Source: Haloferax marisrubri
GTDB lineage: Archaea; Halobacteriota; Halobacteria; Halobacteriales; Haloferacaceae
Length of the DNA stretch: 41,724 nucleotides
NCBI RefSeq assembly: GCF_001469875.2
Contig: NZ_LOPW02000004.1
Coordinates: forward strand, 264,730-306,453
Direction: 5' to 3'
Shown here: positions 32,201 to 40,634 of the stretch, one piece after another
Layout of the letters: the number at the start of each line of letters is the position of its first letter
Numbering within the stretch: position 1 is the first letter of the stretch
Position numbers and translations under genes: made by a program
Notes under the pieces: model-generated
Database searches by the model: none
The model's input: only the letters and a program-made list of their open reading frames with translations
What the model was told of the DNA's origin: nothing

Positions 32201-33418
32201 ATGAAGAAAGTCGCACTCGCGTTCTCGGGCGGACTCGACACAACAGTCTGCGTCCCGATTCTCGAAGAGGAGTACGGATACGACGAAGTCGTCGGCGTCA
32301 CCGTCGACGTCGGTCAGCCGGAAGAGGAGTTCGAGGAGGCCTACGAGACGGCCGAGGCCCTCGGGCTGGAACACTACGTCGTCGACGCGAAACAGGAGTT
32401 CGCACAGCTCTGTCTCGACTCGGTCTGCGCCAACGCGGACTATCAGGGCTATCCGCTCGGCACCGCGCTCGCGCGTCCGGTCATCGCCAAGGCAATCCTC
32501 GAACTCGCAGAGGAGCAGGACTGCGACGGCATCGCCCACGGCTGTACGGGCAAGGGTAACGACCAGCTCCGCTTCGAGGCGGTCTGGCGCGCCTCCGACC
32601 TCGAAGTCATCGCGCCCGTCCGCGAGATGGGCATGACCCGTGAGTGGGAAATCGAGTACGCCGCCGAGAAGGACCTCCCGGTGCAGGGCGGCAACGAGGG
32701 CGTCTGGTCCATCGACACGAACCTCTGGAGCCGTTCCATCGAAGGCGGCAACCTCGAAGACCCCGGCTACGTCCCGCCGGAGGACATCTACGAGTGGACC
32801 GACCAGCCGTCCGACGAGACGGAACTCATCGAAATCACGTTCGAAGACGGCTACCCGGTCGCCGTCGACGACGAGGAACTCGAACCCCTCGAACTCATCT
32901 CGCTTCTCAACGAGAAGGCCGGCAAGCACGGCGTCGGCCGCACGGACATGATGGAAGACCGCATGCTCGGCCTCAAGGTGCGCGAGAACTACGAGCACCC
33001 GGCCGCGACGACGCTCCTGAACGCCCACGAGGCGCTCGAAGGGCTCGTCCTCACGAAAGAAGAGCGTGACTTCAAGGCCACCGTGGACAACGAGTGGTCC
33101 CAGAAGGCCTACGAGGGCCTCATCGACGCCCCGCTCGTGGGCGCGCTGAACGCCTTCCTCGAAAAGACCCAAGAGCGCGTCACGGGCACCGTGACCATCA
33201 AGTTCGAGGGCGGACAGGCCCGCCCGGTCGGCCGCGAGTCCGAGTACGCCGCCTACTCCGAGTCCGCCGCCTCCTTCAACACGGAGACGGTCGACGGCAT
33301 CGAGCAGGCCGACGCGACGGGCGTCGCCAAGTACCACGGCTTCCAGGCGCGTCTCGCCAACCAGAGCGCGAAGAAGCAGAAGCCCGAACTCGCCGCAGAC
33401 GGCGGTAGCGACGAGTAA
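32201..33418 (+). CDS. argG: Argininosuccinate synthase
   Basis: This ATP-dependent enzyme joins citrulline and aspartate in the second-last step of arginine synthesis. The 405-aa protein starts MKKVALAFSGGLDTTVC with the pyrophosphate loop SGGLDT, followed by IAHGCTGKGNDQLRFE and NLWSRSIEGGNLEDP, typical for the family. The start at 32201 matches homologues and lies 31 nt after a TATA box; the frame extends to 32159, but those extra residues are not ArgG-like. It forms an operon with argH (1 nt gap). Expression may be controlled by the arginine-rich leader upstream. Confidence 0.96.
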   Translation: MKKVALAFSGGLDTTVCVPILEEEYGYDEVVGVTVDVGQPEEEFEEAYETAEALGLEHYVVDAKQEFAQLCLDSVCANADYQGYPLGTALARPVIAKAILELAEEQDCDGIAHGCTGKGNDQLRFEAVWRASDLEVIAPVREMGMTREWEIEYAAEKDLPVQGGNEGVWSIDTNLWSRSIEGGNLEDPGYVPPEDIYEWTDQPSDETELIEITFEDGYPVAVDDEELEPLELISLLNEKAGKHGVGRTDMMEDRMLGLKVRENYEHPAATTLLNAHEALEGLVLTKEERDFKATVDNEWSQKAYEGLIDAPLVGALNAFLEKTQERVTGTVTIKFEGGQARPVGRESEYAAYSESAASFNTETVDGIEQADATGVAKYHGFQARLANQSAKKQKPELAADGGSDE

Positions 33419-33419
33419 G

Positions 33420-34886
33420 ATGGCAGGCGAGGACGGCGACTCCGAGGGCGTCATCCGCCGGGACCGCTTCAGCGGCGGCCCCGCCCGCGGGTTCATGTCG
33501 AGCCTCGCGGCCGACGAACGCATCTTCGAGGCCGACCTCGCCGTCGACCGGGCGCACGTCGTGATGCTCGCGTCGCAGGACATCATCGAGTCCGAGGTCG
33601 CGAGCGAGATTCTCGCCGCGCTGGACGAGGTCGAGGCCGCGGGCCACGACTCGCTTTCGGGCGGCGAAGACGTCCACGAGGCCATCGAGGCCGCCGTCAT
33701 CGACATCGTCGGCCCCGACGGCGGGAAGATGCACACCGCCCGCTCGCGCAACGACGAGGTGGCGACCTGCATCCGGTACCGCCTGCGCGAGGACGTGCTT
33801 TCGGCCCTCGACGCGGCGCTCGCCCTGCGCGAGTCGTTACTCGAGACGGCCGCCGAACACACCGAGACGGTGATGCCCGGCTACACGCACCTCCAGCCCG
33901 CGCAACCGACGACGGTCGCGCACTTCCTGTGCTCGTACGAACGGGCGGTCGCCCGCGACTGCGCCCGCCTCATATGCGCGTACGAGCGCATCAACCAATC
34001 GCCGCTCGGGTCGGCGGCGTTCGCGGGCACGCCCTTCGACGTGAACCGCGAACTCGTGTCCGACCTGCTCGGCTTCGACCGCGTGATGGAGAACTCGATG
34101 GACGCCTCCGCGACCCGCGACTTCCTCGCGGAGACGCTGTCGGCGCTCACGACCCACGCGGTCACGCTCTCCGGCCTCGCCGAGGACCTCGTGATATTCT
34201 CGAACAAGGGCCTCGTCGAGCTGTCGGACGACTACTCGTCGACCTCCTCTATCATGCCGCAGAAGAAGAACCCCGACACGATGGAACTCGTCCGCGCCGT
34301 CGCGGGCGACGCCGTCGGGGAACTCACCGGCCTCCTGACGACGCTGAAGGGACTGCCGCGCGCGTACAACCGCGACCTCCAGCGCGCCCACAAACACGCG
34401 TTCCGCACCGTCGACGACGTGACCGAGGCGGCCGCGGTGGCCGCCGGCGCGGTCGGGTCGGCGACGTGGCCCGAAGACGAACTCGCCGCGGCCGCGGGCG
34501 ACGGCTTTTCGACCGCGACCGGCGTGGCGGACCTGCTGGCGATGGCCGGCCTCCCGTTCCGCACGGCCCACGAGGTCGTCGCGGAGGCGGCCGCCCGCTC
34601 CGAGGGAACGCCCGACGTGGCAACACTTGACGCCGTCGCTACGGACGTATTAGGTGAGTCACTCTTTACGCACGTGACAGCCGAGGCCGTCGAAGCCGCG
34701 CTCGACCCGACCGAGAGCGTGGCGAGTCGCGATTCGGTCGGCGGGCCCGCGCCCGCCGCCGTGGAGGCGACGCTCTCGACGGCCCGCGACGAGCTCTCGG
34801 ACGACGCCGCGGCCGTCGCCGACGCCCGCGACTCGCTCGCGGCGGCCGCCGAGGGTCTCGACGAGGAGGTTTCGAGCTATGTCTGA
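33420..34886 (+). CDS. argH: Argininosuccinate lyase
   Basis: This enzyme splits argininosuccinate into arginine and fumarate. The 488-aa protein begins after the argG stop (1 nt) and shows RSRNDEVATCIRYRLRED, the fumarase/aspartase-superfamily signature SSIMPQKKNPDTMELVRA and GYTHLQPAQPTTVAHF. The C-terminal part (RDSLAAAAEGLDEEVSSYV) is normal. The stop is overlapped by the start of a possible Arg-rich frame (8 nt). argG and argH act in sequence. Confidence 0.95.
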   Translation: MAGEDGDSEGVIRRDRFSGGPARGFMSSLAADERIFEADLAVDRAHVVMLASQDIIESEVASEILAALDEVEAAGHDSLSGGEDVHEAIEAAVIDIVGPDGGKMHTARSRNDEVATCIRYRLREDVLSALDAALALRESLLETAAEHTETVMPGYTHLQPAQPTTVAHFLCSYERAVARDCARLICAYERINQSPLGSAAFAGTPFDVNRELVSDLLGFDRVMENSMDASATRDFLAETLSALTTHAVTLSGLAEDLVIFSNKGLVELSDDYSSTSSIMPQKKNPDTMELVRAVAGDAVGELTGLLTTLKGLPRAYNRDLQRAHKHAFRTVDDVTEAAAVAAGAVGSATWPEDELAAAAGDGFSTATGVADLLAMAGLPFRTAHEVVAEAAARSEGTPDVATLDAVATDVLGESLFTHVTAEAVEAALDPTESVASRDSVGGPAPAAVEATLSTARDELSDDAAAVADARDSLAAAAEGLDEEVSSYV

Positions 34887-35127
34887 GTCCGAACGCGAGA
34901 CGCCCGCGGGCTTGCTCCGACGACCGCGAGCAGCCGCGCCGCGACTCCCGGCCGCGGGCCTCCGGCGACCCCGACCGGAACCGCGGCGACGACGACGACC
35001 GCGCCCGACGCGGGGGACGGGCCGACCGGTCCGACGACCGGTCCCGTCTCCGGCGTCGAGTGAGCGTGGCACCCAAGCTCGACGCGTCGTTCGGCCGACC
35101 CGTACTGTCGGCCGATTCGACAGATAA
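34879..35127 (+). CDS. Arg-rich open frame overlapping argH (doubtful)
   Basis: An 82-codon frame starts inside the last codons of argH (8-nt overlap) and begins MSESERETPAGLL like a haloarchaeal protein. About 30% of its residues are Arg (about 25 of 82), many encoded by CGA, which is atypical for this proteome. The same stretch reads better in the argH frame (Ala/Thr/Pro-rich, GC3 high) beyond the argH stop. This suggests a frameshift, a decayed gene or non-coding low-complexity DNA. No family is recognised. Confidence 0.25.
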   Translation: MSESERETPAGLLRRPRAAAPRLPAAGLRRPRPEPRRRRRPRPTRGTGRPVRRPVPSPASSERGTQARRVVRPTRTVGRFDR

Positions 35128-35212
35128 CACCCGCTAGAGACTTCTTTACATTAATTTTTGGCGCGTAATTTTCGACGGCTTTAATACTATCCGTCGACCA
35201 GCCACGGATGTA
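35128..35212 (+). other. AT-rich stretch with terminator-like T-tract and argW promoter
   Basis: After the doubtful Arg-rich frame the sequence becomes AT-rich. TTCTTTACATTAATTTTTGG (35142-35161) has a T5 tract and probably ends transcription from argGH. The argW TATA box, GCTTTAATAC (35178-35187), follows. Confidence 0.5.
35178..35187 (+). promoter_or_regulatory. TATA box of the argWXCBDE operon
   Basis: GCTTTAATAC is centred about 30 nt before the ATG of argW at 35213, with no Shine-Dalgarno. The whole LysW-dependent part of the arginine pathway can be read from this promoter. Confidence 0.6.
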
Positions 35213-35392
35213 ATGAGCGACACCATCACCGCGGAAGACCCGCTGAGCGGAGAGGAAATCGAGCTGCCGGCCGACGTCGAAGTCGGTGAAATCATCGACA
35301 GCCCCGCCACGGGCGCAGAGCTGGAAGTCGTCTCCCTCGACCCCGTGACACTCGAAGAAGCGCCCGAACTCGAAGAGGACTGGGGAGAGTAA
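35213..35392 (+). CDS. argW: Amino-group carrier protein LysW/ArgW, lacking zinc cysteines
   Basis: LysW-type proteins carry glutamate (or aminoadipate) on their C-terminal Glu during ornithine or lysine synthesis. The 59-aa acidic protein ends in the diagnostic EEDWGE, the attachment site, and has the family core IELPADVEVGEIIDSPATGA and ELEVVSLDP. Typical LysW has zinc-ribbon cysteines (CPxCG and CPxCG); here they read DPLSG and SPATG, and the protein has no Cys at all. It starts from a leaderless promoter, and the TTG of argX follows 1 nt after the stop. Confidence 0.92.
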   Translation: MSDTITAEDPLSGEEIELPADVEVGEIIDSPATGAELEVVSLDPVTLEEAPELEEDWGE

Positions 35393-35393
35393 A

Positions 35394-36269
35394 TTGCACG
35401 TTGGACTGCTCTATTCCCGGATTCGCCGCGACGAGAAGCTCCTGCTCAACGAGCTTCGCGACCGCGGCCACGAGGTGACGAAGATAGACGTTCGGAAAGA
35501 GCAGTTCGACCTCACGGAGCCGCCGGAATCGTTCGACGGACTCGACGTGGTGGTCGACCGCTGTCTGGCGACGAGCAGGAGCATCTACATCACGCGCTTC
35601 CTGCAGTCGTACGGAATCCCGGTCGTCAACTCCCACGAGACCGCCGACATCTGCGCCGACAAGGCGAAAAACAGCCTCGCGCTCGCGGACGCGGGCGTGC
35701 CCACGCCGAACACGAAAGTCGCCTTCACGGTCGAGTCGGCGATGGAAATCGTCGAGGAGTTCGGCTACCCCTGCGTCCTCAAGCCGGTCGTCGGCTCGTG
35801 GGGTCGCCTGATGGCGAAAATCGACTCCGAGGCGGCCGCCGAGGCCATCCTCGAACACAAGTCGACGCTCGGCAACTACGAGCACAAGGTGTTCTACATC
35901 CAGGAGTTCGTCGAGAAGCCGGGCCGCGACATCCGCGTGCTCGCCACCGACGGCGAACCCGTGGCCGCGATGGTCCGCTCGTCGGACCACTGGCTCACGA
36001 ACGCCGCGAAGGGCGCGAGCGTCGACGAGTTCGAACTCGACGACCGCGCGAAGGAACTCGTGAAGCAGGCGTCCGACGCGGTCGGCGGCGGCCTGCTCGG
36101 CGTCGACCTCATGGAGACGGGAGATGACTACACCGTCCACGAGGTCAACCACACCGTCGAGTTCAAGGCGCTCAACGACGCCGTCGAGACGGACGTTCCC
36201 GCGACGGTCGTCGACTGGCTCGAAGCCAAGGTCGACGGAGAGCAGTCGCTGGCGGAGGTCTCGGCGTGA
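35394..36269 (+). CDS. argX: Glutamate--LysW ligase ArgX
   Basis: This ATP-grasp enzyme of the RimK/LysX family links glutamate to the C-terminal Glu of ArgW. The 291-aa protein has LLYSRIRRDEKLLLNELRD at the start, the ATP-grasp segments YPCVLKPVVGSWGRLMAKI and FYIQEFVEKPGRDIRVLA, and metal ligands near the end (VDLMETGDDYTVHEVNHTVE). The start codon is TTG at 35394, right after the argW stop; an internal ATG would remove the first strand. It overlaps argC by 4 nt. Confidence 0.93.
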   Translation: MHVGLLYSRIRRDEKLLLNELRDRGHEVTKIDVRKEQFDLTEPPESFDGLDVVVDRCLATSRSIYITRFLQSYGIPVVNSHETADICADKAKNSLALADAGVPTPNTKVAFTVESAMEIVEEFGYPCVLKPVVGSWGRLMAKIDSEAAAEAILEHKSTLGNYEHKVFYIQEFVEKPGRDIRVLATDGEPVAAMVRSSDHWLTNAAKGASVDEFELDDRAKELVKQASDAVGGGLLGVDLMETGDDYTVHEVNHTVEFKALNDAVETDVPATVVDWLEAKVDGEQSLAEVSA

Positions 36270-37309
36270 GCGACCAACTCACTGCGGGCGTCGTCGGCGG
36301 CTCCGGCTTCACCGGCGGCGAACTGCTCCGCCTGCTCGACGGCCACCCGAACTTCGATATCGAACAGGCGACGAGCCGCTCCTACGAGCGCAAGACCGTC
36401 GGCCACGTCCACCCGAACCTTCGTCACCTCGACCTCCGTTTCACCTCGCCGGAGGACCTCGAATCAGTCGACGTGCTGTTCACGGCGACGCCCCACGGCG
36501 TCTCGATGGAGCACATCGACGCCTTTCAGGACGCGGCGGACACCGTCGTCGACCTCTCTGCGGACTTCCGTCTCTCCGAGGCGGCGCAGTACGACGAGTG
36601 GTACGACGGCCACGTCTGCCCCGAATACCTCGAACAGTCGGAGTACGCGCTCCCCGAACTGAACCGCGAGAACCTCCCCGGCGCGGACCTCATCGCCGCG
36701 GGCGGCTGTAACGCGACCGCGACGATTCTCGGCCTCAAGCCGCTTTTCGACGCCGGCATCCTCTCCGGCGACGAGCAGGTCGTCGTGGACGTGAAAGTCG
36801 GCTCGTCGGAGGGCGGCGCGGGCGCGAGCAAGGCGTCGTCGCACGCCGAGCGCTCGGGCATCGTCCGCCCCTACGCGCCGACCGGCCACCGCCACGAGGC
36901 CGAAATCGAGGAGTACCTCGGCCTCTCGGTCTCGTTTACCGTCCACGCGGTCGACATGGTCCGCGGCGCGGCGGCGACCTGTCACGTCTTCCCCGACGGC
37001 CCCGTCTCGAAGGGCGACATGTGGAAAGCGTTCCGCGGGTCCTACGGCGACGAACCGTTCATGCGCACCGTCGCCGGCGGCGGCGGCGTCTACCGCTACC
37101 CGGAACCGAAGTCGGTCGCCGGGACGAACTTCGGCGAGGTCGGCTTCGAAATCGACCCCGGAAACCGACGACTCGTCGTCTTCTCGGCCATCGACAACAT
37201 GATGAAAGGCTCCGCGGGGCAGGCGGTCCACGCCGCCAACATCGCGCTCGGGCTGGATGAGACCGCCGGACTCGACTTCACCGGCTTCCACCCCATCGGC
37301 TCGCCCTGA
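36266..37309 (+). CDS. argC: [LysW]-glutamyl-phosphate reductase ArgC
   Basis: This NADPH-dependent enzyme reduces the LysW-bound glutamyl phosphate to the semialdehyde. The 347-aa protein has the nucleotide site VGGSGFTGGELLRLLDGHPN, the catalytic Cys in AAGGCNATATILGLKPL, and GRAA-type conserved His in YAPTGHRHEAEIEEYL. The GTG start overlaps the argX stop. It is followed by a 54-nt gap, then argB. Confidence 0.94.
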   Translation: MSDQLTAGVVGGSGFTGGELLRLLDGHPNFDIEQATSRSYERKTVGHVHPNLRHLDLRFTSPEDLESVDVLFTATPHGVSMEHIDAFQDAADTVVDLSADFRLSEAAQYDEWYDGHVCPEYLEQSEYALPELNRENLPGADLIAAGGCNATATILGLKPLFDAGILSGDEQVVVDVKVGSSEGGAGASKASSHAERSGIVRPYAPTGHRHEAEIEEYLGLSVSFTVHAVDMVRGAAATCHVFPDGPVSKGDMWKAFRGSYGDEPFMRTVAGGGGVYRYPEPKSVAGTNFGEVGFEIDPGNRRLVVFSAIDNMMKGSAGQAVHAANIALGLDETAGLDFTGFHPIGSP

Positions 37310-37363
37310 CCGCACCGCCCCCGAACGCTCGCCCCGACCCACGATTTACGCACCATTTCGACT

Positions 37364-38296
37364 ATGACAGGATACACACGCGAGGAACTGCTCGCGGCAC
37401 ACGAACAGCTCGTCGATAACGAAGACAACCTCATCGCTGACGGTGGCAAGGAGCCGCCGGTCGTCGTCAAAATCGGCGGCGCGAAGGCCGTCGACCCGCA
37501 GGGAGCCGTCGCCGACGTGGCCCACCTCGTCGCCAACGGCACCGACGTGGTCGTCGTCCACGGCGGTTCGACCGCCGTCGACGAGACGCTCGAAGAACTC
37601 GGCGAGGAGCCGACGTACGTCGAGTCGCCTTCGGGCGTCTCCGGCCGCTTCACCGACGAGCGCACCATGGAGGTCTTCTCGATGGTGATGCCCGGCAAGC
37701 TCAACACGGACCTGACGGCGCTGTTCCGCGAGGCGGGCGTCGACGCGCTCGGCCTCTCGGGCGTCGACGGCGGCCTCCTGACCGGGCCGCGCAAATCGGC
37801 CGTCCGCGTCGTCGAAGACGGAAAGAAGAAAATCAAGCGCGGCGACCACTCCGGGAAGATTACCTCGGTGAACGCGACGCTCCTCGAAACCCTCCTCGAC
37901 GGCGGCTACACGCCCATCGTGACCGTTCCGATGCTCGCCGACGACGGCGTGCCGGTCAACGCTGACGCCGACCGCGCCGCCGCCGCGGTCGCGGGCGCGC
38001 TCGGCGCGAAACTCGTCGTCCTCACCGACGTGAAGGGCGTCTACGCCGACCCCGACGACGAGTCCACGCTCATCGAGACGGCCGACACGCCCGAGGAGTT
38101 CTCGGCGCTCGAATCGGCCGCCGAGGGGTTCATGACCAAGAAGGTCATGGCCGCGAAGGAGGCGCTCGACGGCGGGGCCGCCGAGGTCATCGTCTCCGAC
38201 GCGAACCTGAACGACCCCATCGTGACGGCGCTCAACGGCGGCGGCACGCACGTGACGCCCGGCGCGCTGGTCGAAGCCGAGGGGGCCGAACAATGA
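37364..38296 (+). CDS. argB: [LysW]-glutamate kinase ArgB
   Basis: This amino acid kinase phosphorylates the LysW-bound glutamate. The 310-aa protein has VVVKIGGAKAVDPQGAVADV (about 29-48, phosphate-binding KxGG), VVVHGGSTAVDE and the C-terminal VLTDVKGVYADPDDEST. The N-terminus (MTGYTREELLAAHEQLVDNE) is longer than in many homologues. It starts after a 54-nt gap from argC, so it could have a weak promoter (GATTTACGC, near 37342-37350) in addition to the operon transcript. It overlaps argD by 4 nt. Confidence 0.94.
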   Translation: MTGYTREELLAAHEQLVDNEDNLIADGGKEPPVVVKIGGAKAVDPQGAVADVAHLVANGTDVVVVHGGSTAVDETLEELGEEPTYVESPSGVSGRFTDERTMEVFSMVMPGKLNTDLTALFREAGVDALGLSGVDGGLLTGPRKSAVRVVEDGKKKIKRGDHSGKITSVNATLLETLLDGGYTPIVTVPMLADDGVPVNADADRAAAAVAGALGAKLVVLTDVKGVYADPDDESTLIETADTPEEFSALESAAEGFMTKKVMAAKEALDGGAAEVIVSDANLNDPIVTALNGGGTHVTPGALVEAEGAEQ

Positions 38297-39429
38297 GCGG
38301 CTTCGTCTTCAACGAAAAGCCCATCGCCATCGAGTCCGGCGAGGGGCCGTACCTCTACTCGGACGACGGCACCGAGTACCTCGACTTCGGCGCGAGCTAC
38401 GCCGTCGCGGCGCTCGGCCACTCCCACCCCGCGGTCACCTCCGCGATTCAGGAGCAGGCCGCGAAGTTGACCTACGTGCAGGCGTCGTATCCCGTCGAGG
38501 TCCGCACGGAACTCTACGAGAAACTGGCGACGCTCGCGCCCGGCGACATCTCGAACGTCTGGCTCTGTAACTCCGGCACGGAGGCAAACGAGGCGGCGAT
38601 GAAGTTCGCCCGCTCCGCGACCGGCCGACAGAAAATCGTCGCCACGAAGCGCGCCTTCCACGGCCGCACCCTCGGGAGCCTCGCGCTCACGTGGAAACAG
38701 AAGTACAAGAAGCCCTACGAGCCGGTCGCCGGCGGCGTCGAGTTCGTCAGCTACGGCGACGAGGAGGAACTCGCCGAGGCCGTCGACGACGAGACGGCCG
38801 CGGTCTTCCTCGAACCGATTCAGGGCGAAGGCGGCATCAACCCCGCCACGGCTGAGTACCTCCAGACCGCCCGCGACCTGACCGAGGACGCGGGTGCCGC
38901 GCTCGTCTTCGACGAGATTCAGACCGGCATCGGTCGCGCCGGGTCGCTGTGGGCCTGCGAGAACGCCGGCGTCGTCCCCGACATCCTCACGAGCGCGAAG
39001 GGCATCGCCAACGGCCTGCCCCTCGGCGCGACGCTCTGTGCCGACTGGATTGCGGACGGCGCGGCCTCCCACGGCTCGACGTTCTCCGGCGGCCCCGTGG
39101 TCTGCGCGGCGGCGAACGCCACCCTCGACACCATCGTCGAGGAGGACCTGCCCGGCCACGCGGCCGCGGTGGGCGACTACCTCACGACGGAACTCGAAGC
39201 CGCCGTCGAGGAACACGACCTGCCGGTCCGCGAGGTCCGCGGCGACGGCCTCATGATCGGCGTCGAGGTCAAACGCGGCGCGAACCGCACGCTGAAGCAC
39301 CTCGCGCTGTCCGAGCAGTTGCTCGCGCTCCCCGCGGGCCGGACGGTCGTCCGGTTCCTGCCGCCGCTCGTCATCGATGAGGAGCACGCCGACCGCGCGG
39401 TCGACGCCATGACGAACGTGTTATCATGA
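38293..39429 (+). CDS. argD: [LysW]-glutamate-semialdehyde aminotransferase ArgD
   Basis: This PLP-dependent class III aminotransferase converts the LysW-bound semialdehyde to ornithine. The 378-aa protein has NSGTEANEAAMKFAR (cofactor phosphate site), AFHGRTLGSLALT, VFDEIQTGIGRAGSLW with the PLP-contacting Asp, and LTSAKGIANGLPLGA with the Schiff-base Lys in SAKG. It starts by overlapping the argB stop (ATGA) and overlaps argE by 4 nt. Confidence 0.95.
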   Translation: MSGFVFNEKPIAIESGEGPYLYSDDGTEYLDFGASYAVAALGHSHPAVTSAIQEQAAKLTYVQASYPVEVRTELYEKLATLAPGDISNVWLCNSGTEANEAAMKFARSATGRQKIVATKRAFHGRTLGSLALTWKQKYKKPYEPVAGGVEFVSYGDEEELAEAVDDETAAVFLEPIQGEGGINPATAEYLQTARDLTEDAGAALVFDEIQTGIGRAGSLWACENAGVVPDILTSAKGIANGLPLGATLCADWIADGAASHGSTFSGGPVVCAAANATLDTIVEEDLPGHAAAVGDYLTTELEAAVEEHDLPVREVRGDGLMIGVEVKRGANRTLKHLALSEQLLALPAGRTVVRFLPPLVIDEEHADRAVDAMTNVLS

Positions 39430-40565
39430 ACGCCGAAATCGACCGCGAGGAAGGTGGCGAGGCGGAAGCGACGACGAAGACAGAGATGGAGACAGAGGCA
39501 GAGACGACGCCCGACGCCGACACCGACGCCCTCGACGAAGGCGAGTGGGCCGACGCGCGCCACCTCCTCTACGATATGGTCTCGACGCCCTCGGTGTCGG
39601 GCGACGAGGAGGCGGCCGCCGAGGTCCTGAAAGCGTTCTTCGAGGCGCACGACCGCGAGGTCTGGATAGACGAGGTCGGCAACGTCCGCGCGCCGGCCGA
39701 CGACGCGGTGCTTCTCACCTCCCACATCGACACCGTCCCCGGCGACGTGCCGGTGAAGATAGAAGACGGCGTCCTCTGGGGTCGCGGGAGCGTCGACGCG
39801 ACGGGACCGCTCTGTTCGATGGCCGCGGCGGCCGTCGAGACGGGCGTCTCGTTCGTCGGCGTCGTCGGCGAGGAGACCTCCTCGCGCGGCGCGTGGCACC
39901 TCGTGGAGGACCGCGAGGAGCCCGACGCGGTCGTCAACGGCGAGCCCTCGGGCTGGGACGGCGTCACGCTCGGCTACCGCGGGTTCCTCTCCGGGACGTA
40001 CATCTCGACGAGCGAACTCGGTCACTCCTCGCGCCCCGAGGAGAACGCCATCCAGTCCGCGGTCGCGTGGTGGTCCCGCGTGGCCGACTTCTTCGACGAG
40101 GAGCGCGACGGCGTCTTCGACACGGTGACGACCAAGCCCGTGACGTTCGACGGCGGCCCGACCGAGGACGGCCTCGCGGTCGAGGCGACGGTTGACGTGC
40201 AGTTCCGCGTCCCGCCGCGGCTCTCCATCGACGACGTGCGCGAGGTCGCGGAGGGCGAACTCACCCGCGGCGGCGTCCACTGGAACAAGCCCATCCCGCC
40301 GGTCATGATGAGCCCCCGAACCGACGTGGCGCGGGCGTTCCGCGTCGCCATCCGCAACGTCAGCGGCGTGAAACCGCGGCTCCTCCGGAAGACCGGGACC
40401 AGCGACATGAACATCTTCGCCGGGACGTGGGACTGCCCGATGGCGACCTACGGCCCCGGCGACTCGGACCTCGACCACGCCCCGAACGAACACCTCGACC
40501 TCGCCGAGTTCGACAGCGCCATCGACGTGCTCGTCGACGCGTGCGAGCGCCTCGCTGACGACTGA
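39426..40565 (+). CDS. argE: [LysW]-ornithine hydrolase (LysK/ArgE type)
   Basis: This M20-family metallopeptidase frees ornithine from the LysW carrier. The 379-aa protein has TSHIDTVPGDVPVKIEDGVL, the metal-site GRGSVDATGPL, and GEETSSRGAWHLVE with the catalytic Glu. The C-terminal end includes YGPGDSDLDHAPNEHLDLAE. The N-terminal 35 residues are an acidic low-complexity tail (from GACAGAG-like repeats in the DNA) before the real domain at EWADARHLLYDM. The start that overlaps argD (ATGA) is retained, though a later start is possible. Confidence 0.93.
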   Translation: MNAEIDREEGGEAEATTKTEMETEAETTPDADTDALDEGEWADARHLLYDMVSTPSVSGDEEAAAEVLKAFFEAHDREVWIDEVGNVRAPADDAVLLTSHIDTVPGDVPVKIEDGVLWGRGSVDATGPLCSMAAAAVETGVSFVGVVGEETSSRGAWHLVEDREEPDAVVNGEPSGWDGVTLGYRGFLSGTYISTSELGHSSRPEENAIQSAVAWWSRVADFFDEERDGVFDTVTTKPVTFDGGPTEDGLAVEATVDVQFRVPPRLSIDDVREVAEGELTRGGVHWNKPIPPVMMSPRTDVARAFRVAIRNVSGVKPRLLRKTGTSDMNIFAGTWDCPMATYGPGDSDLDHAPNEHLDLAEFDSAIDVLVDACERLADD

Positions 40566-40634
40566 GACGAACCGAGCGGCGGCGACCGAACGACCGAGAC
40601 GACGAACCGACACGGAGACACGACACACGACACA

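Noticed and set aside
39430..39530. GACAGAG-like repeat in the argE start as a possible phase-variation tract
   Set aside because: The units are imperfect and few, and length changes of single units would not clearly switch the gene; it is better explained as an acidic low-complexity tail.
40566..40634. Repetitive GACGA/GACAC stretch before argF as a possible CRISPR or regulatory repeat
   Set aside because: The units are short, irregular and without spacers; it looks like ordinary low-complexity intergenic DNA.
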